Notes: a model not told the origin generated them from the letters alone. DNA of 64,000 nucleotides from Nonlabens marinus S1-08 (GCF_000831385.1 NZ_AP014548.1:1727779-1791778); one strand, 5' to 3'. Counted from the first letter of the stretch, positions 1 through 8,325 are shown. Made by a program: numbers and translations.

Positions 1-1
1 T

Positions 2-490
2 GTGATTAATGCGATGCGCAAATGTCCCAAGTTTATCATAGGTCGCGTTCAAGGAAAAACAGTTGGTGGCGGCGTTGGTGTTGCCAGTGCCACAGATTAT
101 TGTTTTGCAACCAAATTTGCGAGCATCAAACTGAGTGAATTAAACATAGGAATTGGCCCATTTGTGGTAGGTCCAGCTGTCGAGCGCAAACTAGGTTTAA
201 GCGGTATGAGCCAGATCGCCATTAACGCAAACGAATTTTATTCACCAGAATGGGCGCAACAAAACGGATTGTTTGCTGAGGTTTACGATTCCACAAAAGA
301 CATGGATGAAGCCGTCCAGAAATTTGCAGAAAATCTGTGCAACTACAATCCAGAAGCTATGAAACACATGAAAGAAATGATGTGGTCCAATTGTGAGAAT
401 TGGGACGAACTTTTGGCGGAACGCGCTAAGATTTCAGGTAGATTGGTTTTGAGTGAATTTACTAAAGAGACACTGAAACGATTTAAATAG
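2..490 (+). CDS. enoyl-CoA hydratase/isomerase family protein (5' truncated by window edge)
   Basis: C-terminal 162 residues of a crotonase-fold protein; the frame is open to the window edge, so the true start lies outside. The oxyanion-hole segment GKTVGGGVGVASATDY and the following helix SELNIGIGPF are typical of enoyl-CoA hydratases and isomerases, which act on a CoA-bound enoyl group in beta-oxidation-like pathways. The gene downstream is a PaaY-type hexapeptide protein, so a role in phenylacetate (paa) degradation is plausible, but that is inferred from context only. A strong hairpin follows the stop codon and should end the transcript. Confidence 0.85.
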   Translation: MINAMRKCPKFIIGRVQGKTVGGGVGVASATDYCFATKFASIKLSELNIGIGPFVVGPAVERKLGLSGMSQIAINANEFYSPEWAQQNGLFAEVYDSTKDMDEAVQKFAENLCNYNPEAMKHMKEMMWSNCENWDELLAERAKISGRLVLSEFTKETLKRFK

Positions 491-492
491 AA

Positions 493-527
493 AAACCTCT
501 TCAATCTCTTAAAAATTGAAGAGGTTT
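493..527 (+). terminator. terminator after enoyl-CoA hydratase gene
   Basis: Perfect 13-bp inverted repeat (493-505 with 515-527) with a 9-nt loop, starting 2 nt after the stop codon. The stem ends in AAA/TTT; the T-run is short, so efficiency is uncertain. Confidence 0.7.
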
Positions 528-532
528 AAAAT

Positions 533-619
533 TTACTGCTGCTTACTTGTTCTTATAATCTGAAGAATAAGTAATAAAAAGAGCAGGATGAAAACCATAA
601 AAGTTGAGTCCATTTTCAT
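533..619 (-). CDS. candidate 28-aa single-pass membrane microprotein
   Basis: Reading the minus strand gives ATG at 619 and TAA at 533. The peptide has a short polar N-terminus, a hydrophobic core FMVFILLFLLLILQII that would span a membrane, and a basic/polar tail RTSKQQ. It lies between two hairpins, the enoyl-CoA hydratase terminator and a 19-bp palindrome at 715-753, as an independent transcription unit might. No clear TAnnTTTG element was found upstream and I recognise no family. It may be real or a chance ORF in AT-rich spacer DNA. Confidence 0.35.
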   Translation of the reverse strand: MKMDSTFMVFILLFLLLILQIIRTSKQQ

Positions 620-714
620 ATCTTTATTTTACTAAAACATTTGACCAGCAGCATCCGCTGTAGATACTTAGGTAATAGTTTGAAGGCTTTCCTAAGATAT
701 TTTAAATGTACAAT

Positions 715-753
715 AAAAATCCTTATTTAGAATGATTCTAAATAAGGATTTTT
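715..753. terminator. bidirectional hairpin, 19-bp stem
   Basis: Perfect 19-bp inverted repeat around a single central base (734), starting AAAAATCC and ending GGATTTTT. It has A-runs on the left and T-runs on the right, so it could terminate either strand. It separates the upstream spacer from paaY at 794. Confidence 0.6.
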
Positions 754-793
754 CATTAAAGTTATTATCATCGTTCTTATATCTAAAAAACTC

Positions 794-1390
794 ATGATTT
801 ACAGCTTCAAATCCCACATACCAGTAATACACGAGAGTTCATTTGTGCATCCGCTGGCGGCGGTGATTGGTAATGTGATCATCGGGAAAAATTGTTATGT
901 GGGCCCTAGCGCGGTGATACGCGGCGATTGGGGCGAGATTATTCTGGAAGATGGCGTCAATGTCCAGGAAAATTGCACGGTTCATATGTTTCCTGGTAAG
1001 AGCATTCGCTTTAAAGAGAGCGCACACATCGGGCATGGAGCTGTGATTCATGGAGCTAATCTGGGTCGCAACTGCTTGATAGGCATGAACAGCGTGATCA
1101 TGGACGATGCGGTAATAGGCGATGAGTGCATCGTAGGTGCAATGTCATTTGTTAAGGCTGAAGTTGTTTTTGAACCACGCAGCCTCATTGTGGGCAATCC
1201 TGCCAAAAAAATAAAGGAAGTGAGCGAGGAGATGATCGCCTGGAAAACCGCGGGAACAAAACTTTACCAGCAGCTACCGGCTGATTGTCACGCGACAATG
1301 AAGCAAGTTGAGCCTTTACGAGAAATTCCCGCAAACCGCCCTGTTCAGGAAGATTTTTATAAGACGTTGCGGGAGATAAAGAAAAATTGA
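794..1390 (+). CDS. paaY: PaaY-type hexapeptide-repeat protein (gamma-carbonic anhydrase-like)
   Basis: 198-residue left-handed beta-helix protein. Hexapeptide repeats run from about residue 15 to 140, with the RGD turn at 43-45 and His64, His81 and His86 as the probable metal ligands of the gamma-carbonic anhydrase superfamily. The C-terminal segment (MIAWKTAGTKLYQQLPADCHAT and the following EPLREIP) is characteristic of PaaY/CaiE and absent from plain YrdA-type proteins. PaaY is a thioesterase/anhydrase-like accessory of phenylacetate degradation that removes dead-end CoA thioesters; the crotonase gene upstream fits this. The length matches the family. Confidence 0.85.
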   Translation: MIYSFKSHIPVIHESSFVHPLAAVIGNVIIGKNCYVGPSAVIRGDWGEIILEDGVNVQENCTVHMFPGKSIRFKESAHIGHGAVIHGANLGRNCLIGMNSVIMDDAVIGDECIVGAMSFVKAEVVFEPRSLIVGNPAKKIKEVSEEMIAWKTAGTKLYQQLPADCHATMKQVEPLREIPANRPVQEDFYKTLREIKKN

Positions 1391-1419
1391 ACTTTGAGTT
1401 CTGACTTCTGAATTTAGCT

Positions 1420-1440
1420 GTCAGGCTAAGCCTGTCGAAG
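1420..1440 (+). repeat. intergenic repeat-like hairpin (GTCAGGCTaAGCCTGtCGAAG)
   Basis: A short imperfect palindrome (CAGGCT...AGCCTG) of the type I recall as scattered in intergenic DNA of many Bacteroidetes. It sits in the 293-nt spacer between paaY and the E2 gene, flanked by an inverted pair GAGTTCT (1396-1402) and AGAACTC (1444-1450). Only one copy was seen in this window, so the repeat status rests on memory. Confidence 0.4.
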
Positions 1441-1613
1441 CCGAGAACTCAGTTTATATGACTTGTCAATGGTAGGGTTACGGCTCTGAGAAAAAACTAG
1501 AATCTACTCAAGTCTAATTCCACTAGACTTTGCTTATTCATCAAATCAGTCGTACGTCTCACGTCTGCAAGAATTGAGCAAAGCTTAAGACGAGCTAGTC
1601 TTTTGTCAAACTC

Positions 1614-1629
1614 CGCTTTCGCGAAAGCG
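1614..1629. repeat. iterated palindrome copy 1 (intergenic)
   Basis: Perfect CGCTTTCGCGAAAGCG, 54 nt upstream of the E2 gene and 43 nt upstream of its -7 element. Confidence 0.9.
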
Positions 1630-1671
1630 AATTCCAACACAATCTTCTCTACTAACAACTGTTAGTTTTTG

Positions 1672-1679
1672 TAAATTTG
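1672..1679 (+). promoter_or_regulatory. -7 promoter element of E2/E1 operon
   Basis: TAAATTTG matches TAnnTTTG exactly. Its final G is only 4 nt before the ATG at 1684, so the mRNA would be leaderless or nearly so. Confidence 0.6.
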
Positions 1680-1683
1680 AAAC

Positions 1684-3054
1684 ATGGCAAAAACCACAGA
1701 TTTTATACTGCCCAAAATGGGCGAATCGATTACGGAAGGAACGATTCTCAACTGGCTTGTTCAAGAAGGTGATTCCTTTGAAGAAGGCGATATCATCGTA
1801 GAAGTTGGGACTGACAAGGTAGATAATGAAGTGCCTGCACCATTTGACGGTACAATGATTAAATATCTCGCAGGTGCTGGAGATGTCGTAGAAATAGGAA
1901 AGCCGGTTGCAAAACTCGAAGCTTCAAGTGGTGAAAGCTCAAAAAAAGTGACGCCCAGCGATGACCATCAGGAAATTAAAAAACCTGCTGGACTGGAAGA
2001 TGTTTCATCAGAAAAAGATTCTGACAAAAAGAAAGAGATGCTGAAACAAGTTCAGCATGACAAAAAACGTAGTGTTTCAAGTTCAAGTTCAAGTTCAAGT
2101 TCGGTTTCAACCTCGTACATCAATAAAGACTTATTTGTAAGTCCGCTAGTTGACAAAATTGCTCGTGAGAATCACATGTCTTATGAAGAACTCGCTCGTA
2201 TTCCTGCTACTGGAAACAAAGGTAGATTGCGCAAAAGTGATGTGATCCAGTATTTGAAAGAAGGCAGGCCCAATCAGTTTGCTCAAGCAGTTTCAAACGA
2301 GCCAGACCCAACGGCATATCGCATACCGCAATTAAAGTTTGATAAAGGTCAAGGCAAGATTATTGAAATGGATCGCATGCGATCCATGATTGCAGATCAC
2401 ATGGTATATTCTGTGCACACGAGTCCGCATGTGACGGCTTATGTTGAGGCAGACTTGACGGACTTGGTGAATTGGCGCAATAAAAACAAAGCACCTTTTC
2501 AAGAGAAATATGGTGAGAAATTGACATTTACACCTTTGTTTGTGGATGCCGTGGCGAGAGCGATCAAAGAATTTCCTAATATCAACGCCAGTGTTGATGG
2601 GAAAAATATTATCGTCAAAGAAAACATCAATGTAGGAATGGCAACCGCTTTACCATCAGGAAATCTAATTGTCCCGGTCGTTAAAAATGCCGATCAAAAA
2701 TCATTACAGGAAATTGCTGCAGATGTGAATCGCATGGCAAACCTTGCAAGAGAGAATAAGTTAGGTGGCGATGATATTAAGGGTGGTACGTTCACCATTT
2801 CAAATGTTGGGACTTTCGGTTCGTTGATGGGAACACCTATTATCAATCAGCCAGAAGTGGCTATTCTCGCCACCGGAATTATTAAAAAACGTGCTGAAGT
2901 AATGACGCGCGATGGAGAAGATAGCATTGAGATACGCAGTATGATGATGTTGTCCTTATCATTTGACCATCGGGTTGTTGATGGGTTTTTAGGAGGAAGC
3001 TTTTTAAAGCAAGTGGCGATAAACTTAGAAAAAGCTCCAGAAAGTAGCTGTTAA
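1684..3054 (+). CDS. 2-oxoacid dehydrogenase complex E2 (dihydrolipoamide acyltransferase)
   Basis: 456 residues. The N-terminal lipoyl domain (about 1-80) has the lipoylated Lys45 in GTDKVDNEV; the peripheral-subunit-binding domain is at about 151-190; the catalytic domain (about 225-456) ends with DHRVVDG, giving active-site His429 and Asp433. It transfers the acyl group from lipoate to CoA in a branched-chain or pyruvate dehydrogenase complex; the fused E1 next door favours the branched-chain type. The linker is unusual: a hairpin-forming repeat encodes EMLKQVQHD (118-126), followed by nine consecutive serines (132-140) from a TTCAAG microsatellite. A 6-bp hairpin (3059-3076) lies between this gene and E1. 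Confidence 0.9.
   Translation: MAKTTDFILPKMGESITEGTILNWLVQEGDSFEEGDIIVEVGTDKVDNEVPAPFDGTMIKYLAGAGDVVEIGKPVAKLEASSGESSKKVTPSDDHQEIKKPAGLEDVSSEKDSDKKKEMLKQVQHDKKRSVSSSSSSSSSVSTSYINKDLFVSPLVDKIARENHMSYEELARIPATGNKGRLRKSDVIQYLKEGRPNQFAQAVSNEPDPTAYRIPQLKFDKGQGKIIEMDRMRSMIADHMVYSVHTSPHVTAYVEADLTDLVNWRNKNKAPFQEKYGEKLTFTPLFVDAVARAIKEFPNINASVDGKNIIVKENINVGMATALPSGNLIVPVVKNADQKSLQEIAADVNRMANLARENKLGGDDIKGGTFTISNVGTFGSLMGTPIINQPEVAILATGIIKKRAEVMTRDGEDSIEIRSMMMLSLSFDHRVVDGFLGGSFLKQVAINLEKAPESSC
2035..2061 (+). repeat. hairpin repeat inserted in frame in the E2 linker
   Basis: ATGCTGAA (2038-2045) pairs with TTCAGCAT (2051-2058) around ACAAG. This is the core of a hairpin repeat I recall as common between genes in many bacteria; here it is translated as EMLKQVQHD in the flexible linker, where an insertion is tolerated. 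Confidence 0.5.
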
Positions 3055-3095
3055 ACAAAGCCGCTCTTTGGCGGCTTGATATTAAAAATGAGCAT

Positions 3096-5174
3096 TTGAA
3101 AAAGTCAGTTTTAGAAGAAGGTTATAAGAACTTGGTAACCGCCAAGGCAATGGCAGAACTCTACGAGGAAAACTTTAAACAAGTTTCCAAGTACGTTCAC
3201 GCGACCAGTCGCGGTCATGAGGTTATTCAGACTGCTATAGGAATGCAGCTTTTGCCACAGGATTATGCGTTTCCCTATTATCGGGATGATGCGATGCTGC
3301 TGGCAATTGGGATGAAGCCATACGATTTGATGCTACAACTGCTCGCTAAAAAAGCAGATCCATTTTCAGGTGGTCGCACCTATTATTCACATCCGTCATT
3401 GAATGACATTGACAAGCCTAAAATACCGCATCAATCCAGTGCGACTGGAATGCAGGCAATTCCTGCTACTGGTGTGGCTCTTGGTTTCCATTACCGCGAG
3501 AGCTTAACTGAGGATCAAAGAAATGAACTTGAATCAAATTCGAGTTCAAGTTCGGCTTCAGACTCAATAGTTGTCTGTTCCCTAGGCGACGCATCTGTTA
3601 CTGAAGGTGAGATTGCCGAGGCTATGCAAATGGCGGCACTCAAGCAGTTACCTATCTTATATTTAGTTCAGGACAACGGTTGGGACATCAGTGCTAATGC
3701 AGCAGAAACTCGAGCGCAAAATGCCTACGAATATGCTGCTGGTTTTCATGGTATTGAGCGCATTTCGATCGATGGGACTGACTTTGAGGAAAGCTACAAT
3801 ACTTTAAATGAGGTTATTCGCAAGATTAGAAGTGAGCGCAGGCCATTTTTGGTTCACGCGACCGTGCCGTTATTGAATCACCATACCAGCGGTGTGCGCA
3901 TGGAGTTCTATCGCGATGATTTGGAAGAATCCAGAGAGCGCGACCCATATCCGCGTATGCGTGATTTGATGCAGAAAAACGGTTTTAGTGCAGAAGAGCT
4001 GGATGATTTTGACGCTTTCGCGAAAGCGGAAACCCAAAAGGCATTAGAACAAGCCACCGAAATGCCAGATCCAGAACCAGCCGACTTATACATGCACGAC
4101 TTTGCACCAACGCCCATAACCGAAGAAAAAGGCGAGCGATCACCAGCAGGAGCAGAGAAAGTAGTGATGGTAGATTGCGCGCTATTTGCCATTGAAGAAT
4201 TGATGCGCAAGCACCCAGAATGTTTGCTGTATGGGCAAGATGTAGGCGGTAGGTTAGGTGGTGTTTTTAGAGAAGCTGCTACGCTGGCGCAAAAATTTGG
4301 CGATAATCGTGTATTCAACACACCTATCCAGGAAGCATTCATCGTAGGATCAACAGTAGGAATGAGCGCTGCAGGACTAAAACCCATCGTAGAAGTACAA
4401 TTTGCAGATTATATCTGGCCTGGATTGAACCAACTGTTTACAGAGGTTTCCAGATCCTGCTACTTAAGCAATGGCAAATGGCCAGTGTCAATGATACTGC
4501 GTGTTCCCATAGGAGCTTACGGTAGTGGTGGACCTTACCATTCCAGTTCTATGGAAAGTGTGGTATCCAATATTAGAGGTTTGAAAATTGCCTATCCATC
4601 AAATGGTGCCGACTTGAAAGGACTGATGAAAGCAGCCTATTATGATCCTAATCCGGTAGTGATTTTTGAGCACAAAGGATTGTATTGGTCTAAAGTTAAA
4701 GGCACCAAAGGCGCTACGAGTATTGAGCCTAGTGAGGATTACGTGTTGCCTTTTGGCAAGGCTTGGGTCTTGCAGGAAATCTGGAAAAAAGAGGAAGAAG
4801 AAACCTTGAGCATCATCACTTATGGTATGGGCGTGCACTGGTCAATGAATGCCACTGCAGAACTTGGTTTACAGGATCGGGTAGAAATAGTGGATTTGAG
4901 AACGCTGCACCCGCTGGATTATGAGACGGTTTTTGCGAGTGTCAAGAAATGCGGTAAATGTCTGGTGGTGACAGAAGAACCTAGCGAGAATAGTTTCTCA
5001 AGAGCCTTGCAAGGTCGCATTCAAGAAGAATGCTTCAGATATCTGGATGCACCAGTGATGGTTATAGGATCTGAGAATATGCCTGCGATACCGTTGAATT
5101 CTGTTTTGGAAGAAACTATGATACCGAGTACAGAGAAGGTTAAGGTTAAGATTGATGAAGTTTTGAAATACTAA
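3096..5174 (+). CDS. 2-oxoacid dehydrogenase E1, fused alpha and beta subunits
   Basis: 692 residues joining the two E1 chains. The alpha part (1 to about 330) carries the thiamine diphosphate signature GDASVTEGE (164-172) ending in QDN (192-194); the beta part (from about 355) has YGQDVGGRLGG and the core AGLKPIVEVQFADYIWPG. It decarboxylates a branched-chain 2-oxoacid (or pyruvate) and loads lipoyl-E2, whose gene lies 41 nt upstream. The start is TTG at 3096; the only nearby ATG (3088) is out of frame and hits a stop. A serine run at 148-153 mirrors the one in E2. The dispersed palindrome at 4013-4028 encodes AFAKA in the inter-subunit linker. Confidence 0.88.
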   Translation: MKKSVLEEGYKNLVTAKAMAELYEENFKQVSKYVHATSRGHEVIQTAIGMQLLPQDYAFPYYRDDAMLLAIGMKPYDLMLQLLAKKADPFSGGRTYYSHPSLNDIDKPKIPHQSSATGMQAIPATGVALGFHYRESLTEDQRNELESNSSSSSASDSIVVCSLGDASVTEGEIAEAMQMAALKQLPILYLVQDNGWDISANAAETRAQNAYEYAAGFHGIERISIDGTDFEESYNTLNEVIRKIRSERRPFLVHATVPLLNHHTSGVRMEFYRDDLEESRERDPYPRMRDLMQKNGFSAEELDDFDAFAKAETQKALEQATEMPDPEPADLYMHDFAPTPITEEKGERSPAGAEKVVMVDCALFAIEELMRKHPECLLYGQDVGGRLGGVFREAATLAQKFGDNRVFNTPIQEAFIVGSTVGMSAAGLKPIVEVQFADYIWPGLNQLFTEVSRSCYLSNGKWPVSMILRVPIGAYGSGGPYHSSSMESVVSNIRGLKIAYPSNGADLKGLMKAAYYDPNPVVIFEHKGLYWSKVKGTKGATSIEPSEDYVLPFGKAWVLQEIWKKEEEETLSIITYGMGVHWSMNATAELGLQDRVEIVDLRTLHPLDYETVFASVKKCGKCLVVTEEPSENSFSRALQGRIQEECFRYLDAPVMVIGSENMPAIPLNSVLEETMIPSTEKVKVKIDEVLKY
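4013..4028. repeat. iterated palindrome copy 2 (in E1 gene)
   Basis: Perfect copy, read as AFAKA in the linker between the E1 alpha and beta parts. Confidence 0.9.
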
Positions 5175-5183
5175 TAAATTGCT

Positions 5184-5603
5184 ATGAGAGTCACCCTAGA
5201 AAGGAAAAACGACAATTACCTGCTAGAAGCAAAAGGAGCGTCTGGAATTCCCGTAATGATTGATAATAAGTCCAGCGAGACCGTGCAAGGCTCCAGTCCT
5301 ATGGAATTAATTCTAATGGGTGTTGGCGGTTGTAGTGCTATTGATATTATACATATCTTGAAAAAACAACGACAAACAATTTCTAGCTACAAGGTAGAAG
5401 TAGAAGGAGAACGTTTTGAGCTGGATGATTCCAAACCATTTAAGGCGATGAAAGTTGTTGTTTATCTAGAAGGAGAAATCACGCCAGAAAAAGCACAACG
5501 CGCAGCCGATTTGAGTTTCCAGAAATACTGTTCGGTTTCTAAGACGTTTGATAGAGTAGTGGCAATTACTTACACCATATCTCTTAATGGAAAAGAATTA
5601 TAA
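5184..5603 (+). CDS. OsmC family peroxiredoxin-like protein
   Basis: 139 residues of the OsmC/Ohr fold. The two conserved cysteines are Cys50 (GVGGCSAIDI) and Cys116 (FQKYCSVSK), the peroxidatic and resolving positions of this family, which reduces organic hydroperoxides, often with lipoylated or dihydrolipoyl proteins as electron donor. It starts 9 nt after the E1 stop, so it is almost certainly cotranscribed with E2/E1; a link to lipoyl-dependent reduction is an attractive inference. A 44-nt palindromic terminator ends the operon. Confidence 0.87.
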   Translation: MRVTLERKNDNYLLEAKGASGIPVMIDNKSSETVQGSSPMELILMGVGGCSAIDIIHILKKQRQTISSYKVEVEGERFELDDSKPFKAMKVVVYLEGEITPEKAQRAADLSFQKYCSVSKTFDRVVAITYTISLNGKEL

Positions 5604-5676
5604 AAGCTTCTGGGAATCTAGATTAGCTTTTACCTTAAGCCTAATAGTATAGGCTTTTATCGAACATATTTAAAGC

Positions 5677-5720
5677 AAAAAAACATCCCAATGAGCTTAA
5701 GCTCATTGGGATGTTTTTTT
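5677..5720. terminator. bidirectional terminator between convergent genes
   Basis: Perfect 44-nt palindrome centred at 5698/5699 with a GC-containing core (CATCCCAATGAGC) and A/T runs at both ends. It serves the OsmC operon (+) and the META lipoprotein gene (-). Confidence 0.9.
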
Positions 5721-5733
5721 AAGTAGTAGCAGG

Positions 5734-6153
5734 TTAATTGGCCGCTTTAGCAGAAATTAAAGTGGCGCCATTAGCAGCAAGTAGAGTTAGGGTAGAACCG
5801 TTTTTTTGATATGAGTTTACTTTGTCCAGTGCGGCAATAAATTCATTCTCTTTACTCATGTCAGCACATGATTTTCTAGTAAGAGCAACATCGCCTATGT
5901 TCAATTGAAAATTCTCAACGGTAAAAGTTGCGTTATATGTATTACAACCCGCATTTCCACTCACGGTTTTTCCTAAACCATTGAAAATGATAGTCGCACC
6001 ATTGTTCACTTTAGCTCCGTTCAGGACTTCCACATTATAAGTTCCATTCAGTTCTACGCGACTTCCTGTGTTCAGGACTTGGCGAGTTTCATCACAGCTG
6101 GTTAAAGAAAACGTGAGTAATGCTATCAAGCTTATAGATAATAGATTTTTCAT
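5734..6153 (-). CDS. META domain (HslJ-like) lipoprotein
   Basis: 139 residues. A lipoprotein signal peptide ends in LTSC with Cys20 as the lipidated residue. The rest is one META domain with SGNAGCNTYNATF and LTRKSCADM, resembling the C-terminal half of HslJ; the two cysteines may form a disulfide. The function is not established; the family includes heat-shock-induced and secreted proteins. A near-consensus -7 box TACTTTAG lies at 6175-6182. Confidence 0.8.
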   Translation of the reverse strand: MKNLLSISLIALLTFSLTSCDETRQVLNTGSRVELNGTYNVEVLNGAKVNNGATIIFNGLGKTVSGNAGCNTYNATFTVENFQLNIGDVALTRKSCADMSKENEFIAALDKVNSYQKNGSTLTLLAANGATLISAKAAN

Positions 6154-6220
6154 AATAGTTATTTTAAGTTGGCTCTAAAGTATCCAGATTACTTCAAGAC
6201 TTCTCTCAAATTATTGATAA

Positions 6221-6248
6221 AAAAATCCAGCAACGTTAGGTTGCTGGA
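6221..6248 (-). terminator. terminator of the DUF4136 gene
   Basis: 9-bp stem TCCAGCAAC/GTTGCTGGA (6226-6234 with 6240-6248). On the minus strand it is followed by seven or more T residues. Confidence 0.8.
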
Positions 6249-6275
6249 CTCGTGTAAGTTTCTGTCAATCAAAAG

Positions 6276-6815
6276 TTACCTATTATTCTTAGGGGGAAAT
6301 TGCATTAAGATCTCTCTCACCATCTCGTTTGTGCGCTCTACCTTAGCCTGTGGCGTTGACTTCAATGCAGCTTCACCTATACCTTGCCAGATCAACTCTT
6401 TATTTTGAGCATCTATAAGATCTATATATAAAACGCCCTCGGTCGTTCTCGAAACGTCGCCTAAAGGAGCACTATAGCCAAAACCACCCCAACCGAAGCC
6501 CCAGCCCCAGCCAAAACCTCGTCCTCAGTTGTTATAAACATTCACTCGCTCTTTACTGTCTGTAAATATGCTTACTAACACGTCTGGGTTCTCTGATTTG
6601 GTAAAGCCTTTAGCAATCATTTCACTATCAATAGCTCGAAGAATACGTTTTTTATCAAGCTCAGAAATTTGAGCTTCATCAATTCCTTTCTTAAGATAAG
6701 CAAAGGTTTTGTATTGATTGAAGTCGGTGCCTATTGCATAATCCTGAGAAACACGAACAGTTTGACAGCCCACCATTGCAGTGATGACTAACAAGAGTAA
6801 AAGTAATTTTTTCAT
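6276..6815 (-). pseudogene. DUF4136 lipoprotein interrupted by one in-frame TGA
   Basis: The 5' part (6525-6815) encodes a lipoprotein signal peptide (lipobox MVGC, Cys17) and the N-terminal half of a DUF4136 domain, ending at TGA (6525-6527). Without any frame change the next 82 codons continue the domain: a Gly/Trp-rich stretch GRGFGWGWGFGWGG, then TTEGVLYIDLIDAQNKELIW and a helical end stopping at TAA 6276. The full length of 179 codons is normal for the family. Since Trp follows NN in this turn in relatives as I recall, TGG to TGA is the simplest explanation. Alternatives are a sequencing error or stop readthrough. The gene's own terminator is intact. Confidence 0.8.
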
Positions 6816-6839
6816 AGCGATGATTTTATTTGATAAGTT

Positions 6840-6855
6840 CGCTTTCGCGAAAGCG
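6840..6855. repeat. iterated palindrome copy 3 (intergenic)
   Basis: Perfect copy, extended to 20 bp (TTCGCTTTCGCGAAAGCGAA), 24 nt upstream of the DUF4136 start. Confidence 0.9.
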
Positions 6856-6913
6856 AATAAATTTCAACATACAGCATCAATTTTAATGCCGTAATTATCA
6901 GAAGATTTCGGGA

Positions 6914-7069
6914 CTAGTGATCTTTATTCTTATCGTATCCATAAGGACAATGCCTGCAACCGTTCTTACAGCAATAGCCGCGCTTCAAATGGTATTGTTC
7001 TGTAAAACATCGATAGCCGTCTGGCGTGAGATAATAGTCACCATCTTCTAACGGAATGTGTTTTTTCAT
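6914..7069 (-). CDS. DUF5522 small cysteine-rich protein
   Basis: 51 residues, too short for many gene finders: ATG at 7069, TAG at 6914. The C-terminal half has a dense Cys/His pattern, GYCCKNGCRHCPYGYDKNK, matching the DUF5522 family of Bacteroidetes; the four cysteines plus His suggest a metal (zinc or iron-sulfur) site, although function is unknown. It lies 19 nt downstream of the stop of the exported-protein gene (7089-8303) and is probably cotranscribed with it. Confidence 0.85.
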   Translation of the reverse strand: MKKHIPLEDGDYYLTPDGYRCFTEQYHLKRGYCCKNGCRHCPYGYDKNKDH

Positions 7070-7088
7070 ACCGTAAAGATAGCAAGGA

Positions 7089-8303
7089 CTATCTGATGCG
7101 CTCTACAAATATGCTGGATACTACACCTGGATTTTCGGTAGCGCTCCTGAAAAAGACATCGCCTGCATTTGCTTCACGGGCGCCTATAATAGAAATATCA
7201 TCACCAGTTTGTAGTTCTAGAACCTCCGTAAAACTTACCGATGAGTTGTTGTGTCCGTCCAACTGTCGAACGTAATTATTGGAATGCTTTGCTCCAGGAA
7301 AGGAGTCCGCACCAGCTCTAGTTAATTCTATAAATACATCTACATTAGTTCTAGCTGTAGTACTCTGAAACGAGAGGTTTACGGTAAAACGGTATAAACC
7401 ATCTTCGTTAATAATTAGGTCATTCTCATCTGCGGCTCCTGTCGCCGGAGCGGCAACGGCAGCATTATCATTCCAAAGGACATTTCCAAACAAAGGCAAT
7501 TCATTACTTCCCGATACGAAATTTTCATTAACATTGCGCTGATTAGCACCACCAGCAGTATATTGATCATTCACGGCAAATTTTGCGGTAAAGGGTTCTA
7601 AATATTCTTTTTCAACTACCTCTCCAGCATTATTTACTAGCAAGTTATAGGAAGGAGTGCCCAATTTATTACCTTGACCATACAGGTCAAAAATAATTGT
7701 ACCAGCATCATCAAGTGATAAGGTTGACCCTATATCCTCAGCATTTGCTTCATTCCCAACGGTGTAAAATTTTAATTGTGAATTAGTCGTCGAGGCGATT
7801 CCAATAGCAGCATCAAAAAAGTTTCCTGAGTTTCTAAAAGCAATTCCTAGCTCGTCATCGTTATTCGTTCTACGAATAATAAACGCATCTCTACCATCAA
7901 CATTTGCGGTAGCTGTGCTGTTTATTTGAAGGCTGTTCTCATCGACATTAATTTGTCGCAGTTCCCCAATGGTACCATCTCCCTTATAAATACTCTCATC
8001 ACTTTCACTATCTGAAAGTCTGAGCCAGCCAGTAGTATTTCCGCTCCAGTAATAAAAGCCTATTTCAATTCCAGTTGAGGAAATCTCATTAAAAACAAGG
8101 GTGCCCTCAGATGCAGCAGCAGGTAGTGGAGCGATAGTCGATAGGTCAGTAATTTCAACTTTGGGAATCAAAATACCTTTGTTTCCTGACCCGTCTTCAA
8201 TGTGTAACAGGGTTCCATCAGCTGGAAGGTTTGTACCGATCCCAACTTGCGCGGTGCTGATTACCCCTAAAAGAGTAAAACTAAAAAGTAAAAGTTTATT
8301 CAT
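7089..8303 (-). CDS. exported protein with C-terminal jelly-roll-like domain
   Basis: 404 residues with a signal peptide cleaved after STAQ and the VGIGTNLPADGTLLHI opening frequent in flavobacterial surface proteins, followed by a WSGNTTGWLRL module. Residues from about 240 to the end (DGLYRFTVNLSFQS, FIELTRAG, LQTGDDISIIGAREA) look like a C1q/TNF-type beta sandwich. It is probably a secreted or surface structural protein; substrate or partner are unknown. A perfect -7 element precedes it. The downstream DUF5522 gene may share the transcript. Confidence 0.6.
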   Translation of the reverse strand: MNKLLLFSFTLLGVISTAQVGIGTNLPADGTLLHIEDGSGNKGILIPKVEITDLSTIAPLPAAASEGTLVFNEISSTGIEIGFYYWSGNTTGWLRLSDSESDESIYKGDGTIGELRQINVDENSLQINSTATANVDGRDAFIIRRTNNDDELGIAFRNSGNFFDAAIGIASTTNSQLKFYTVGNEANAEDIGSTLSLDDAGTIIFDLYGQGNKLGTPSYNLLVNNAGEVVEKEYLEPFTAKFAVNDQYTAGGANQRNVNENFVSGSNELPLFGNVLWNDNAAVAAPATGAADENDLIINEDGLYRFTVNLSFQSTTARTNVDVFIELTRAGADSFPGAKHSNNYVRQLDGHNNSSVSFTEVLELQTGDDISIIGAREANAGDVFFRSATENPGVVSSIFVERIR

Positions 8304-8325
8304 TTTAATTGTATCTACAGAAAAG

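Noticed and set aside
839..1051. 70-aa frame on the minus strand in paaY
   Set aside because: Shadow of the strongly supported paaY gene; no start context.
3908..4838. Minus-strand frames within the E1 gene
   Set aside because: Antisense shadows of a conserved coding sequence; composition unlike real proteins.
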